Below, one piece after another: positions 1 through 11,730 of a DNA stretch of 59,314 nt. Position 1 is the first letter of the stretch. Each line of letters starts with the position of its first letter. The DNA is from Rhynchosporium graminicola (Eukaryota; Ascomycota; Leotiomycetes; Helotiales; Ploettnerulaceae), in the NCBI GenBank assembly GCA_900074885.1, contig FJUW01000100.1, positions 1 through 59,314 on the forward strand. Reading direction: 5' to 3'. The notes below the pieces were generated by a model that saw only the letters and a program-made list of their open reading frames with translations, searched no databases and was not told where the DNA came from. Made by a program: the position numbers and the translations under genes.

Positions 1-237
1 TTATTTCATATAGAAGATAAAGAATAGATAGTTATATTATAGTTATTATTTACTAGTTTAATATAGAGATATCTTCTAAGGTTAATATTATATAGCTATT
101 ATAGTTATTTATATTCCTTAGCGGATCTAAGTTCTTCCGAAGGTCTTAGTTTTAATCAGAATATTAATCTAATCTAATCAATTAATCTAGATTAGAGTTA
201 ATTAATAGTAAAATTTATTTGATTAGATTAGAATAAT
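1..237. other. AT-rich flank of the left retroelement
   Basis: No gene is visible. The stretch is AT-rich and contains short inverted repeats built from the words TAATC and GATTA. Its last 17 bases form one arm of a palindrome whose other arm lies beyond the retroelement at 7134-7149. Almost no CpA or TpG is present, as expected of RIP-mutated repeat DNA. Confidence 0.6.
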
Positions 238-453
238 TATTACGGCAGGGCACAGGGGGTGATAACGGCTTATATTCGCCCTTAAGGGTACGCGTAGTAA
301 AGAGAAGAAAAGATAAGGAGAAGAGGTTCTACTCTCGACTCCTTCTTTAAGGTATAGCCGTAGGGCTATACTAACTAATCTGCCGCGGCTACTAAGGCTC
401 GCTTACCCCCTCGTGCCTAGAGGCCTAAGGCTCCTCACGTACAAGTCGTGATA
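238..453 (-). repeat. 3' LTR of the left chromovirus (216 bp)
   Basis: This copy matches 6908-7123 at 206 of 216 positions with no indels. It is the 3' LTR because the polypurine tract (456-466, read on minus) adjoins its inner edge. All ten differences from the partner are A/G on the plus strand and none is C/T. The LTR keeps GC-rich words such as CCGCGG that the interior has mostly lost. Confidence 0.92.
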
Positions 454-3400
454 TTACCCCTCTCTCTTATAAGGCTTCGTCCCCGAAGCGTGAAAAAACC
501 GCTACTTCTCGCTACCTCTCTTGAAGAATTACGTACGAGTAGTAGCTATTATAGGCTTATTATCCTCTAACTCGCTATAGTTATTAATATCGTTATTATA
601 CGCTTCTAGCTATTTTAGGAGAAATCTTAAGGGGCCTTTCGCAGTCGGATACTATAGGTAGAAACGCTTAAGTAGGTAAGGAGCTATTATAGCGTCTGAG
701 CAGAGGTACTATTCGAGGTCGTTATTAGCTCCGGTCCACTTAATTTAGTACTATAAAGTACCGCGAGAGACCCTAGAACCTAAGATAGCTTTAATCTCCT
801 ATTCGTCTTACTCTAGTAATAGTTAGATTAGTACTAGTGCTTATCGTACCTATCCTAGCAGCGGGTTTTTAGTATATTTATATAGCGAATATAAGTAGAA
901 AATAGAGTAGATTTACTACTCCTCTAGTAACTTGAGTTTCTAACTCTCCCCTACCTTTTCTAGTACTTCTATTAGTCTATACTACTTATCAGAGAGCTTT
1001 CGCGAAAGTTTATCTATCTTCTAATTCGCTATAGAAATAAGAACTAAATCTCTAACTCTCTAATCTACCTCGCGGCGACTACGATTAGCTAGCCGCTCTA
1101 TTTTATCTTATTGATTTTTAAGCGAGGATTTAGCGAATTCGGTAGCGTCTAGCATCCGGGTTACTATACGTAGCGTATCCTTACGATTAAGAGCCTCTAT
1201 AGTAATAGCTAGTAGTAAAAGGTTATTCAGGTCCTAAGAGGTTCTTACTTCGTAACTATTTAATAGCTAAAACAGCGATATAGTACTAAGAGACTTATAA
1301 GGAAGCGTAAGCTATACGATATCTATAACTAGTAGAAGTAAGCTTTAATTATCTTAGTAATATAAGTAGAATAGATATAATCTCTACTTAATATACTAGT
1401 TCATGACCTCCGTTTAACTATCGACGTTTAGATTATAGGCAGTAGTAAGCTTAACCTTTATACTAAGGATTCGATAGTACTTATTCTAGAAACTAGAAAT
1501 AAACTATAGTCCCTGATCTAAGACTATAGAATCTAGTATACTGAAGTATTGACTCTAATAGATAGCGAATAGCTTAGCTATTTATCGTGCTATAATTATC
1601 TTATAGTAAGGAATTAATACTAGTTTCTTAGATAGTCTATCTATTATCACGAAAGCTATATTAAAACCTCCCTTATCTAGTAGTAACTCGGTGAAATCTA
1701 TAGTCAGGTATTAGTAAGAGCGTGCGGGAATAAGTAAGGAGTAGAGAAAACTAGGAGTCTTATCTCTCTTCGCTTTTATATAAGTATAACTATAATTTGC
1801 GATATACCTAGTAGTATCTGTAGTTATACCCTTCTAATAGTAGCTTCGTCTAAGAAGTAGCTTAACCTTCGAGTTACCTGCGTATACTACTTAAGGTTAA
1901 GCGTAGATATAACGAATTAGCGCTATTTATAGCTTAGGGGGTTTAGTAGGGACTTCTAATTATTCTTTATAGAATAGTTTACTATTTAATAGTTAGTAGT
2001 CGGAATAGTTATATTTCGCCTTATTATAGAGTAACTCTAACTTTAGCGACTCCTTATTTACTAAGAAAACTCAGTCGATAATATCGTAGTTTTTAATATT
2101 ATAAGTAACTATAGAGGTAGCGTTAGGAGCTTCTCTTACGAGAAATTCTTCCTCTATAAGTAAGTCGATTAGTAAACTGAGATTATAAGTTTTCTCTTAT
2201 GAAATAGTCTTAGGAGTAGCGATAAGAGAGATCTCGACTAGCTAATCTAATAATAAGCTATAGACTTCTTTAACGCAGTCGAATTTAGCTATTTAAGAGA
2301 ACTAGCTAAGTTCCTAGAGTACTTCCGAGCTGATTTTATTATTTAGGATTAGCTATTAGTTCCGAAGTATACGCTTCCTAGCTTCTAGTAGTAACAGGTT
2401 CTAATCTTATTATAATAGCGTATTAGCTAGAGTATTTATAACTCCTGTTTAGTATATAATCTTAAAGTAGAATTAAGCGAAGAATTCAGCTTATCTCGCT
2501 TATTATATGTTAAGATCCTTAGTTATTATAAAATACTCTAAAGTATAGTAATTAGTATAGATATAAATAGTTTTCTATACTCTAAGTAGCTTAGGCTTAT
2601 ATTACTAGAAGGAGCGAAAGATAGTAAGGAGCTCCTTATCGTAGATCAGGTAATTTAGCTCTGTATCGATTATCGTTTTAGAGAAGAAACTGACTAGATA
2701 GAATATTCTGTTTTCTTAAAGTTATAAGAGTATACTAGCTATTACCTTATCTGAAGAGTTAGTTTCGAGTCTAGTCTATTTAAATAAGTCGTAATAATAT
2801 AAGATAGGTACTATCTATAAGGCGTGCTATAGACGCTCTTATGCTTCCTTATAAGCTCTACTAAAGTAAAAGGGGATATCTTTTCTAGTTAGTAATATAA
2901 GTAGTTAGTAGATATTACTAAAGTCTTTAATAAACTATTAGTAGAAGTTATAAAACCCTAGGTAGCTCTATACGCTGCGAATATTACTAGTATACTCTTA
3001 GTTCTTAATAACCTTAACTTTCTTAGGATTAACTTTAATTCTATTAATACTAATAATAAATCTAAGAAACTTCGTACGAGTAACGCCGAATTCAGACTTC
3101 TTAATATTAGCTTAAAGGCTGTAGGCCTGTAGAATCTCGAGAATCTTTTATATATAGATATCGTACTTTACTTCTAAGTCTAAATAGATTAAAATATTAT
3201 CTAAGTACGCTAAGCAGAAGTTATCTAAGTGCTCTATTAATATATTATTAATAAAACGCTAAAAGATAGCTAGCTTATTTATAAGGCTAAAGGGAAGTAC
3301 CTTATACTTATATGCCCCGTATCGAGTGCGAAAGGTAATTAAATCTTCAGAATCTTTCGATATACGGATTTTATAAAACGCTTATTAAATATCGACCTTT

Positions 3401-6400
3401 ATAAAGATTTTCGCCTTAGAGATTCGTGCTATTATCTTATCGATTAATAGAATAGGGTATAGGTTCTTCTAGGTAAGCTTATTTAGCTTCTGAAAGTTAA
3501 TATAGAATTATAGCTTATTACTCGCTTTTTTAGCTATTAGGATTAGTGCGGCTTAAGGAGTATTAGATAGTATAATAAAGCTTTTATAGAGGTTCTTAGT
3601 AATATATTATTTAGCCTCTGCTAAGTACTTGTTCGGCATCCTTCGAAGTGGTTCGATAGTTAAGGTATTATCTCCTATAAGCTTAATCTTATAATTTACT
3701 ATTAGTTATCTCTTAGCTAAATCGTTAGAGGCTCTCGCGGAGAAGAGATCTTTAAATTACTTCTACTTAGTAGGGAGTCTTTTCTTAATTATCTTATTAT
3801 TCTTACGATACTTTACTTTCCTAGCTTCGTTAGTAGTAAGACTTTCGTCGAGAGCGTATAATTCGATAGTATCTGCTACTTAAGTGCTTTTATAATACTG
3901 AATTTTATCTTAGATTTCTTTTAAGGAAGTAATAAATACCTTAGAGCTATTACTCTTATTTTAGTATTTCCAGTTTAAATAGAAGTTATATATAGTAATA
4001 GCTAAGATCTAGTTAATATTAGTTTTATAAGTTAAATCTCTTGCCTCTCGACGTGCTTACTTATCGATCTAGCGCTATTTAGTTACTTCGTAAGTAACGT
4101 TATTCTCTTAGGAACCGGGATCACGAGTCTAGAAGAGGTTATTAGCTAACTTGTGACTTACTAATAGCTTCTTTATAGCTTATACGCTATACTTCTATTT
4201 TCTTATAAACGCTAATAAGCGACTTTCTTTCGCTTTCTTAACCGGCGCCGGTCGAGAAGCTTATACGCTAGTAACTTCTTAGTTTATTAGAGTATCTTAT
4301 CGCTCTTAATTAAGTTAATATTATTAGCTTATTACTTTATCGCTTAGAGGTAATAGTAGCTCTAGTCTTTTGTTATAGTAGCGTACTAGTAGTATATCTA
4401 TTAGCTACTCTAGATAGTTCTTATAGCGATAATTAAAGTTTTATTTAAGTTCGTAATATTCTAAGAATTTATATCCTATTAGTATATTGTTACTCCTTAA
4501 ATCGGTAATTAGAAAGGGGAAGTTAACTCGATAATAGTCGATAGTAAGAGTAAGGAGAATTACGTAAGTAATAGTAATACTAGCTTTTCTATTATAGCTA
4601 GTAGAGATAATAGGTTTCGGGAGAATAAGGAAATTAATACTTAAGAGATTACGAAGTTTAAGAGTAACTAAGGTATGCAGGGCTCTAAAGATATTTACTC
4701 TACTATTGATATATACTTCTATTTTAATAAATAATCTATTTCTTTCTAATTCTATAATAACTAGAAATTGTTTTCCTCTAATAAGAGAATAGAAATTAAT
4801 ATTTAAGTCTTTCTATAGATCGAGGCGTTAATTATAGGGTAAGACTATTCTATAGCTTAGTAATTTCCCGATAGCTTATTGATCTCTACTAGAGAGGAGA
4901 TATTAGCGTTATTATTATTATCCTCCTTCGCGCTATATATAGTAGCGATATCCTCTATAGTCTAGCCGGTTATCTTAGCGATTTTTATAGTATTAGGATA
5001 ATCCCGAGCTTAATAATTATCTTTCTTATAGATATAGCAGGTATTAGTAGTAATAGTAGTATAAGGTACTTATAAACCGGGATTATAAGTATTAGCTCGT
5101 GAGATAGTCTTAGGAGCGAATCGTATATTCTTAGCTATATGATCGTTAATCTAGGAACCGCTCTTAGTAGTATATTTAGTACTAAAGTAAGTCTCTCTCT
5201 TAAGAATACCCGGGATCTTAACTAGAATAGTAGTAGTAGTAGCTTTCTTATTAAAGTTCTGCTTAGTAGCGATATTTCTAAACTTACGATTACTAATAGT
5301 AAGGAACTTGTTAAGAGTAGTATAGTTATAGTTTATCTTATACTTCCGAGTAGTAATAGTATACTTTAAAGCGAGGGAAAGCTTATTATAGAGGTCGCTA
5401 AACTATTATTCCTTAGGAATCTTACTAGTAATAGCGAAGTTAGTAAACTAGACTCGGAATTAGTTATAAGTTATAGTATTAGTTATAATAAGATATTTAT
5501 AAGAAGCCTTAGCTTTCTGAACGCGGTTATAATTAAAGAAACACTAGTCGAGGGTAGCTAGGATATTAGTAGTATCTTTAAATTTAGTATTATCTAGATA
5601 CTAAAGAATAATAGTCTTAGCCTTACTTCCGGTACTCTTAAAGTAAGCTTTAATTTAAGTTACGCTAGTACGGAAATTACTAGAGAACTCTTCGATAAAA
5701 ATCTTTATATCTATCTTCTAAGCGTTGTACTCGATCTCACTCTTATAGTCGGTAAAGATAAAGTAGAAGTAACGAATCTTATAAGTATTAATAGGGGTAA
5801 TAGCTTAATTAATCTTTAGAAAATAGTAATTAATAGGTAGCTAGAGGTCTATAGTAAGGGCGCAGGCTTAATAAGTAGTAGTATTATCTCTAGCTCTAGT
5901 AATCTTACTAGTAGTAACTAGATTAGTAATCTATTTTATCTACGTAGCGTTAAAAGTAAGTATTTCTGCTATAATAACTAACGGAGTACTTTCTCTAGTA
6001 ATAGGAGTAAGAGTAGCAGATTTAGTCTCTGAGATAGGAGAGATTAATAGTAATATAAGTAAGAGTATAGTAGTAGCGTCGATAGTTAAGGTTAACTTTA
6101 GAGGTTTTAGGGACTCGAGCTAAGGTATAGGTTCCTTATCCGCTTCCTCGAAGTCGTTATTAATAGACCCTGAACTAGTTTCTTCTTTAATAGTATTACT
6201 CTTAATAGTATCTCTAATAGTATCCTCCGCTAGCGCGCTTCCTCTTATCTTCTGTTCGGGGAACCCGAGTCTATCTAATATAGAGGGCTCTCGAGTGCTT
6301 CGGCGCGGTTATATATAAGAGAGCCCGCTATAGTTAGAAAGCGCGCTTAAGAGGGACCTAAAGCTTAATAGTAACCTATTTAAGGGAGTAAAGATTAATA

Positions 6401-6907
6401 TAGCGCGAGAGTAAGTACGTTCTTAAAGTCCCTTAGTAGAGTATATATTTAAGGTATTAGGAGGTTATTAATTAAGTTCACTTTAGATTCCTTTTACGAG
6501 TTCACTTTTACTTCAGCTATCGAGTTCTCTTCTTATAGGTATATATAGAGTTAGAATCGTAAGAGGGAGCTTCGCAGAGGTCGTAGAGGTTTATAGAAGT
6601 CGCGATATTAGAAGGGTTTAAGGTCGAGGATACGTAAAGCTAAGTATAAGGCTAAGGGCGTAAAAAATATTATAATAAGGTTTTTTAGTAGAATTATACT
6701 ATAGAAGTAATACTAATTAAGAGAGGGAGTTTAGCTTTCTCTAAAATACTCTACTTCTAAGGTATAGAAGTAGATAGCGCGTATAATCGAAGTTATCGAG
6801 TATAAGTAAGGTAGAAGTCGTAGAAGTCGTACTAAGAAGGTAATACTAGCTTTAAGGCTTCTAAATAGATATTACTACTTCCTAGCGAGGTAGTCGATCT
6901 TTTCTTA

Positions 6908-7123
6908 TATTACAGCAGAGCACAGGGGGTGATAACAGCTTATATTCGCCCTTAAGGGTGCGCGTAATAAAGAGAAGAAAAGATAAGGAGAAGAGGTTCT
7001 ACTCTCGACTCCTTCTTTAAGGTATAGCCGTAGGGCTATACTGACTAATCTGCCGCGGCTGCTAAGGCTCGCTTACCCCCTCGTGCCTGGAGGCCTGAGG
7101 CTCCTCACGTACAGGTCGTGATA
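6908..7123 (-). repeat. 5' LTR of the left chromovirus (216 bp)
   Basis: Same length as the partner LTR at 238-453 and 206/216 identical by eye. It marks the 5' end of the minus-strand element. The bases just outside (7124-7128) repeat the target duplication ATAAT seen at 233-237, so this insertion is intact at both ends. Confidence 0.92.
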
Positions 7124-7128
7124 ATAAT

Positions 7129-7637
7129 AGTTGTTATTCTAATCTAATCTAATTAGTTAACACGCTGATGACGATATCGAAATACCTTATTTTGATCAAG
7201 TAATACAAGAGTTAAATCAACAAAAGATAGAGACGGCAGGTAATAGCATAGCGTTTGACTTAACTTAATCGGACCTTCTTTCGTTTTCTCAGGAAATGTT
7301 GCCTTTTCTGCTTTTTATACCCGAACCTTCGATCTGCACTACTTTAGATAGACGAAGCGTCTATAGAAAAATGAAATCACGGTGTTTTTAGTAGTTGACT
7401 ATTCTTTTTACTAGAGCCTAGGATATCATCGGCAATATATTATATAAAAACGACTAAACAGAAAATTACGACTATTAGCCCTAGAAGCTAAGACCCAAAC
7501 TAAAGTGCATTTGTGCCTAGGAAGTCTTCCTTTTAAAGTCATAAGAAAAATGTCGAAGGTTCGAAGAGATTCAGTCGCACAAGCATTCTCGACACTCCTC
7601 ATAGGTTGTATTTAATGAAGGATACTCCGAGAAGCAG
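7129..7637. other. Intergenic boundary between repeat block and gene island
   Basis: Beyond the palindrome arm no gene, LTR or terminal repeat is recognisable. CpA and TpG dinucleotides return here, marking the end of the RIP-saturated DNA. It joins the remnant NLR pseudogene that starts just to the right. Confidence 0.5.
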
Positions 7638-9662
7638 TCAGGGCACGCTCTTTGTCGAAGGGTAATCTCCTGGATCGACTCTGGGCTTCATAGTGCTTAC
7701 GTAGAGAGGACGAGTGTTGACAATTTTATCGAATGGCATATCAGGGATAAGACAGCCGACCCAAAATACGTAGTCACCACCGTTTGGGAGGGAGTAAGTC
7801 GCGAAGAAAGCTTGAACAGTTTCCTGTGTTTTAGCTTTCAGATGGTCACCTGAATCTCCAGGCTGTTTCCTCAAATACTCGGGCCATCGATCTATGCAAT
7901 GTTGCAAGAACGCATATCTCCTCAGCCAATTTCGCCGCTTCTTGTAATTATTGCCTTGGGTGAAATCAGGGTTCATCAGGTAGCCAATACATATTTGACC
8001 GAGGGACTTTGTAAGCAGCTAGTCACATGCACTAATTACCACCGTCTGAGGAGGAGTTTGGGGACTCGGCTGACCTGACGAGCTGATGTTCTGGAAATGG
8101 AAGTTCGTAGGCCCTGTGGTATATGGTTGGGTCAAGTAGTCGGCAACAGAGGCGTGAGCGAGTCTTAGATTGAGACCGGTTTTTTCTTAGGCCATCACGT
8201 AATGTATGAGACAGTGACGAGAGTTAGGCATCTGCTGCGATCAGTGTCGATTGCCTTTGCTAAGTGCCATTGGAATGTGTGCTTTGATCAAAGTCTCCAA
8301 CTTATCCGTCAATTTTGAAAGAGAGAGAACACACTACCAGTAGGAGGCCTCACATTTACGATATCTTATGGTTCAACTGAACTTTTGGAAGATCTTATTT
8401 ACATGGATGAGATTTTATGAGGGTCAAGCAGTCGAGAATCAGCGTCGAATCGTGGAGGAGTAGCCCCACGATGTCCTTGTTCATAGTCGAGTCTTGCAGA
8501 CATATCTTGTCTGTCACAAGATCGGTGAGTGACTCTTCGATTGTTGCTATTTGCCGACTCGTGGCTAAGATATGCAATCTTGAAAAATGCCACGCTCACA
8601 TCATATGTATGAGCTACAAAATCTCTTCACAATCAGAACTTTCGTCTAATGCGTCGAAGACGATGTAGAAGTCATGGAATGTCAAGATTAGGTCTCGTAG
8701 CACTGTAGTAAGGGTATCGTCATCGGCTGCTTTGATCCCGTTCTGACACGCTTTGTCCGGATTGAGGAGTATCTGCGATGTCGTCTCGATTTGAGCAGAT
8801 AATTGGGCGACCAGTGATCGAAACAGAGAGCTAATAACTCGCTTCCCTGCGTCATTGAAATCGAAGTATACACGATAACCGTCCGAGGCATCTTGTGGCA
8901 ATACAGCATCAACTGTTCGATGACGCTAGAACAAATCACCATCTTCATGCTACCAGCTACAAGGTGGCGATCAGCCGGTAACATTCATCTGAAAGGAGAC
9001 ACTAACAGATTCCGTACAGCCACAAGAATGATCGAGGACCTGTCAGCCAGGTCTCATATTGCTTGCTGCTTAGAAGCCAAATCTCCTTCTAGGGTTGACG
9101 TTTCTTTGCGGTTCGTAACGTGGTTTGTCAAAGGATCTGGAGCTCCGAGCCATTTCTTCAGATCCCCTCGTACTGGATCTGAAGAAATAAATGAGCAATC
9201 CCACTACGACTGAAATCGGAGAATCATACCTGTACCGTGCTTCTCGAACATATTGACAAGTCCCTCAAAGCAAAATCTCGATGTAGTACTGGTTAGAGAA
9301 AGAGGTATCGCACGTCTGGTCCGCGGAGAGTGCCAAAGTATTATGCTCTTCGACCGTTCTAATGTATCTAATGCCTTCTTGACCTCGGCCTCTCTGAGCG
9401 GCCATGTTAGCGATTTCCTGGCTTTCCGCAATCCAGTCCTAGGCTCCAATTTCTTTTGTAATCTCAACAATTCCTCTCGACAAGTGTCCAAAGCTCCTCC
9501 ATCCTTGGCCAGGAGTTCAGCCGTAGCTAACTTTGAGGTCTTGTAATCAGATGCCGAGCTTTCAATAAGATTAAGCAACGATTCGAGGACATCTTTCAGA
9601 TAACAGAGAGAGAGGATATCTGGAGAACTTCTTGGGATGCAGGAACAATGCCTTGACGATAG
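7638..9662 (-). pseudogene. Broken NACHT-type NLR (STAND) pseudogene
   Basis: Minus-strand fragments in changing frames line up in the order of a fungal NLR. From 9662 to about 9204 there is an N-terminal helical domain (LDTCREELLRLQKKLEPR, then a KALDTLERSKSII stretch). Near 8984-8890 comes the P-loop region, where the expected GSGKT reads GSMKM, followed by SSVIEQLMLYCHK. A frame change near 8890 leads into YFDFND...SLFRSLVAQLS and FDALDES (Walker B-like, 8901-8614). After another frame change, ATSRQ...IEESLTDLVTDKICLQ follows (8577-8395). The piece at 7976-7638 (RWPEYLRKQPG, SLPNGGDYVFWVGCLIPD) resembles the linker before an ankyrin domain, but no ankyrin repeats follow. In the family these proteins act in non-self recognition and regulated cell death. 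With several frameshifts, a lost Walker A motif and no sensor repeats, this copy is very unlikely to be functional. It lies directly beside the RIP block. Confidence 0.8.
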
Positions 9663-10596
9663 TCATAACATATGGTATAACTTTGGTAGTTACTTGGTGC
9701 ACGGCTATCAGGGTTCCCGTTATTGATGGGACCCATAGCTAGAAAGAGGCTTGTGAGGGGCTGTCAGCCCAGGCTTATTATGCATCGTGGGAGGATTTCT
9801 CTTGGAGATGGACCTGCATGAGTGTCAGGTGACATCAGGCATTGAAAAGGAAGAATTGACCAATGAGAAATGTGAGAAGAAACGCTTATGAATGTGACGC
9901 GCTACAGGGTGGGTAAAAATGACCTATTGTCTTTGGCAAAGTCAGGGAAAGATTATGTGATTTTGAACTGCTGTCTGAGTAATGTCCTGTAATATCTTAG
10001 GGAATTTGATTCTGGAGTCCAGGATGTTCCCTCTAATAGTACTTCAAAGTCATATATTTAGTTCGATGACTTTACTTAGCTGAAAGAGTTTGCTTTGCTC
10101 GAGATCTGTTGAGATGAAATTGCTCAGCCTCGCTAGGTAGGTGTAGTTCGCTGCTCTTTTGCAAAGCAAAGCTGAAAGGAGGTTGCTCATTATAACATAC
10201 CGACAGGTTCCGAAGTTTTATATCAATTTCCCTGAAAGCCTTCTTCCGAGACATTTCGACGGAATGCAATCTTTTGTAGCAACGAGGTTTATTCTGTTTA
10301 TGGAACTTAACCTCATTGACGCTTCAGTGCAAGGAAGCAACATTAAATCCAAAGTCAAACGCAGAAGAATTTCATGTCTTCACGCTATGATACAGCAATC
10401 AATCCGCCCGCTGTTGCCAATCCTTGAAGAGAAAATTCATTTCGCCAGATACAAATCGTGTCGCTTTTCAACCAGTCATGCAAGCCCAATATTGTACACG
10501 GGAAGAATTCATAATTCAAAATGAAACCGTAACTGTCAAATCGTAGCTTTGAGCCGAAGATGACTCTAGATTCGCTAATATGTAGTTTGTGCGACT
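9663..10596. other. Intergenic region
   Basis: No gene is supported here. The open frame at 10159-10524 (plus) lacks an ATG at its start and shows no recognisable domain, so I treat it as chance. The left part could hold an unrecognised 5' exon of the NLR pseudogene, since its frame closes at a TGA at 9663-9665. Confidence 0.4.
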
Positions 10597-11730
10597 CTAC
10601 TTCTTGTCTGAGGAAGGAGTGTTGTCAACATCTCTGTGTCCATTGCGACCCGGGGTCGTATGGTGGTTGTTGGATTTCTCCTTTCGCGCGTCATCAATGG
10701 CTGTGCGCTGTTGGATACTGGAATCGTGGCTCTTCCATTCAAGCTTAGTGTCGGGTGGGAAGTTCAAAACGCGCTTCATGGTTTCTCTGGATTATATTAG
10801 CAACGTACGACCATCAGGGCGCGTGGGCTAGAAACATACCTGATCTTGAGGACCCTCCCGCCATCATTGCGCGCCCAGATACTGAGAATGTCTTCTCCGT
10901 TTCTGACACTCAGAACAGCTCCGCAGACTTCTTCGCTGGCCTCCGCAAACTGATCGCCGATCAGCGCAAATAGAAGATCCTCCCAGTATCTGTCCGCGAC
11001 GCCCTTCTTCAACCTCACGATCCACTTTCCACCTTTTTTATTTTCATCGTCCTCCCAGACTGGGCGAATGCCTTTCTTGAAAATGTGGTAATCGGAAACG
11101 AGGGGAAGAGTCGAAGGGCGGTTCAAATGGCTATAGACAGTGAAGAACTCCTCAATGGTTTCAAACTGTGCCATAGGATGCAAAGTTTTCTCATACTCCA
11201 CAAATCCGTTCGATTTTGATATTGGCGGACGAAACCATAGCGCCCAACCATGTCTTAAGCCGTGAAAAGGTGGTGGTGTTGGAGCTTTGGATCCTGGAAG
11301 GGAAGTCTTCGATGCTTTCGAACCGAGTTCCTTCTGCTTTTCAGCAGTTGGAGTTTTCGCACCAATCGCACTGATGTAGTCCAAGCCGTTCGTTGCCTTT
11401 GGAGTCTTTGGAGTCGTGGTAAACTTGGAGAAAGCGCCTGTTCCAAAACCAAATGCGCCAGCTGCGCCAGATGTTGGAGATATGATGGAGGTTGTAGAAG
11501 GAGACATGGTACTGAAAGGGTTTTTGGTGCTATGGGACGAACTTTCCCCAGCCCGTCTACCTATGGATCCAGAGTAACTCTTGTTCGATTCATTAGGAGG
11601 ACGCGCGCCGTTCGTAGAAGGTTTTTCGGAAGTGGACAAGGAGAGCTTGCTGGTGCTGTACTCTGGTTAATTTCGCGTCCAACAGGGGCGTTCAAACAGC
11701 TTACTTGGAGCGGCGAGTCCACAGATCCAT
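10597..11730 (-). CDS. eIF4E class II (4EHP-like) cap-binding protein
   Basis: The protein binds the mRNA 5' cap in the cytoplasm; class II members usually repress or modulate translation rather than drive it. My model has three exons, 11730-11705, 11655-10840 and 10786-10597, giving 343 residues. Introns of 49 and 53 nt have GTAAGC...TACAG and GTATGT...CCAG ends, and the second has the branch word GCTAAT. The 26-nt first exon supplies the only good ATG (MDLWTRRS), because the long middle exon opens only at TTG. A Ser/Thr/Pro-rich N-terminal tail of about 130 residues precedes the core: HGWALWF, then FFTVYSHLNRP, DYHIFKKGIRPVWEDDENKK, GGKWIVRLKKG, WEDLLFALIGDQF, EEVCGAVLSVR and ILSIWARN. The last exon completes the core with RETMKRVLNFPPDT. 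The HLFKEGI-like and RVLNFPP blocks favour 4EHP over canonical eIF4E. Phases fit exactly (1032 nt). Confidence 0.9.

Larger units (their letters stand above)
238..7123 (-). mobile_element. Full-length RIP-degraded Gypsy chromovirus (LTR retrotransposon)
   Basis: Two 216-bp LTRs (238-453 and 6908-7123) bracket the element, and the 5-bp target duplication ATAAT lies outside both (233-237 and 7124-7128). A CCCCTCTC tract beside the low-coordinate LTR is the polypurine tract read backwards, so transcription runs on the minus strand. Reading the minus strand through its stops gives, in order, a gag zinc knuckle near 5000-5045 with cysteines turned to tyrosine and TGG to TAG, a reverse transcriptase block near 3500-3555 (AKK..F-I-NF), the catalytic YLDD box near 3184-3210 now reading YLDN, and a C-terminal chromodomain near 640-790. 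Gag-pol order with a terminal chromodomain identifies a Ty3/Gypsy chromovirus. No long open frame survives in the interior, so the element is dead. The interior is nearly free of CpA/TpG while CpG remains. Confidence 0.92.
221..7149. repeat. 16-bp palindrome split by the retroelement
   Basis: The word gattagattagaataa at 221-236 is the exact reverse complement of 7134-7149. If the element and one target-duplication copy are removed, the arms are separated by a 6-nt loop (TAGTTG). The original target was therefore a short hairpin, possibly a small inverted-repeat element or an AT cruciform. This is seen directly in sequence; the nature of the hairpin is not known. Confidence 0.75.

Noticed and set aside
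238..453. Regularly spaced repeats in the left block considered as CRISPR-like or satellite
   Set aside because: The two copies are 6.7 kb apart, flanked by a target duplication, and are LTRs; a eukaryotic genome would not carry CRISPR arrays.
10159..10524. 121-residue plus-strand open frame
   Set aside because: Opens at TTG, has no recognised motif and no splice or neighbour support.
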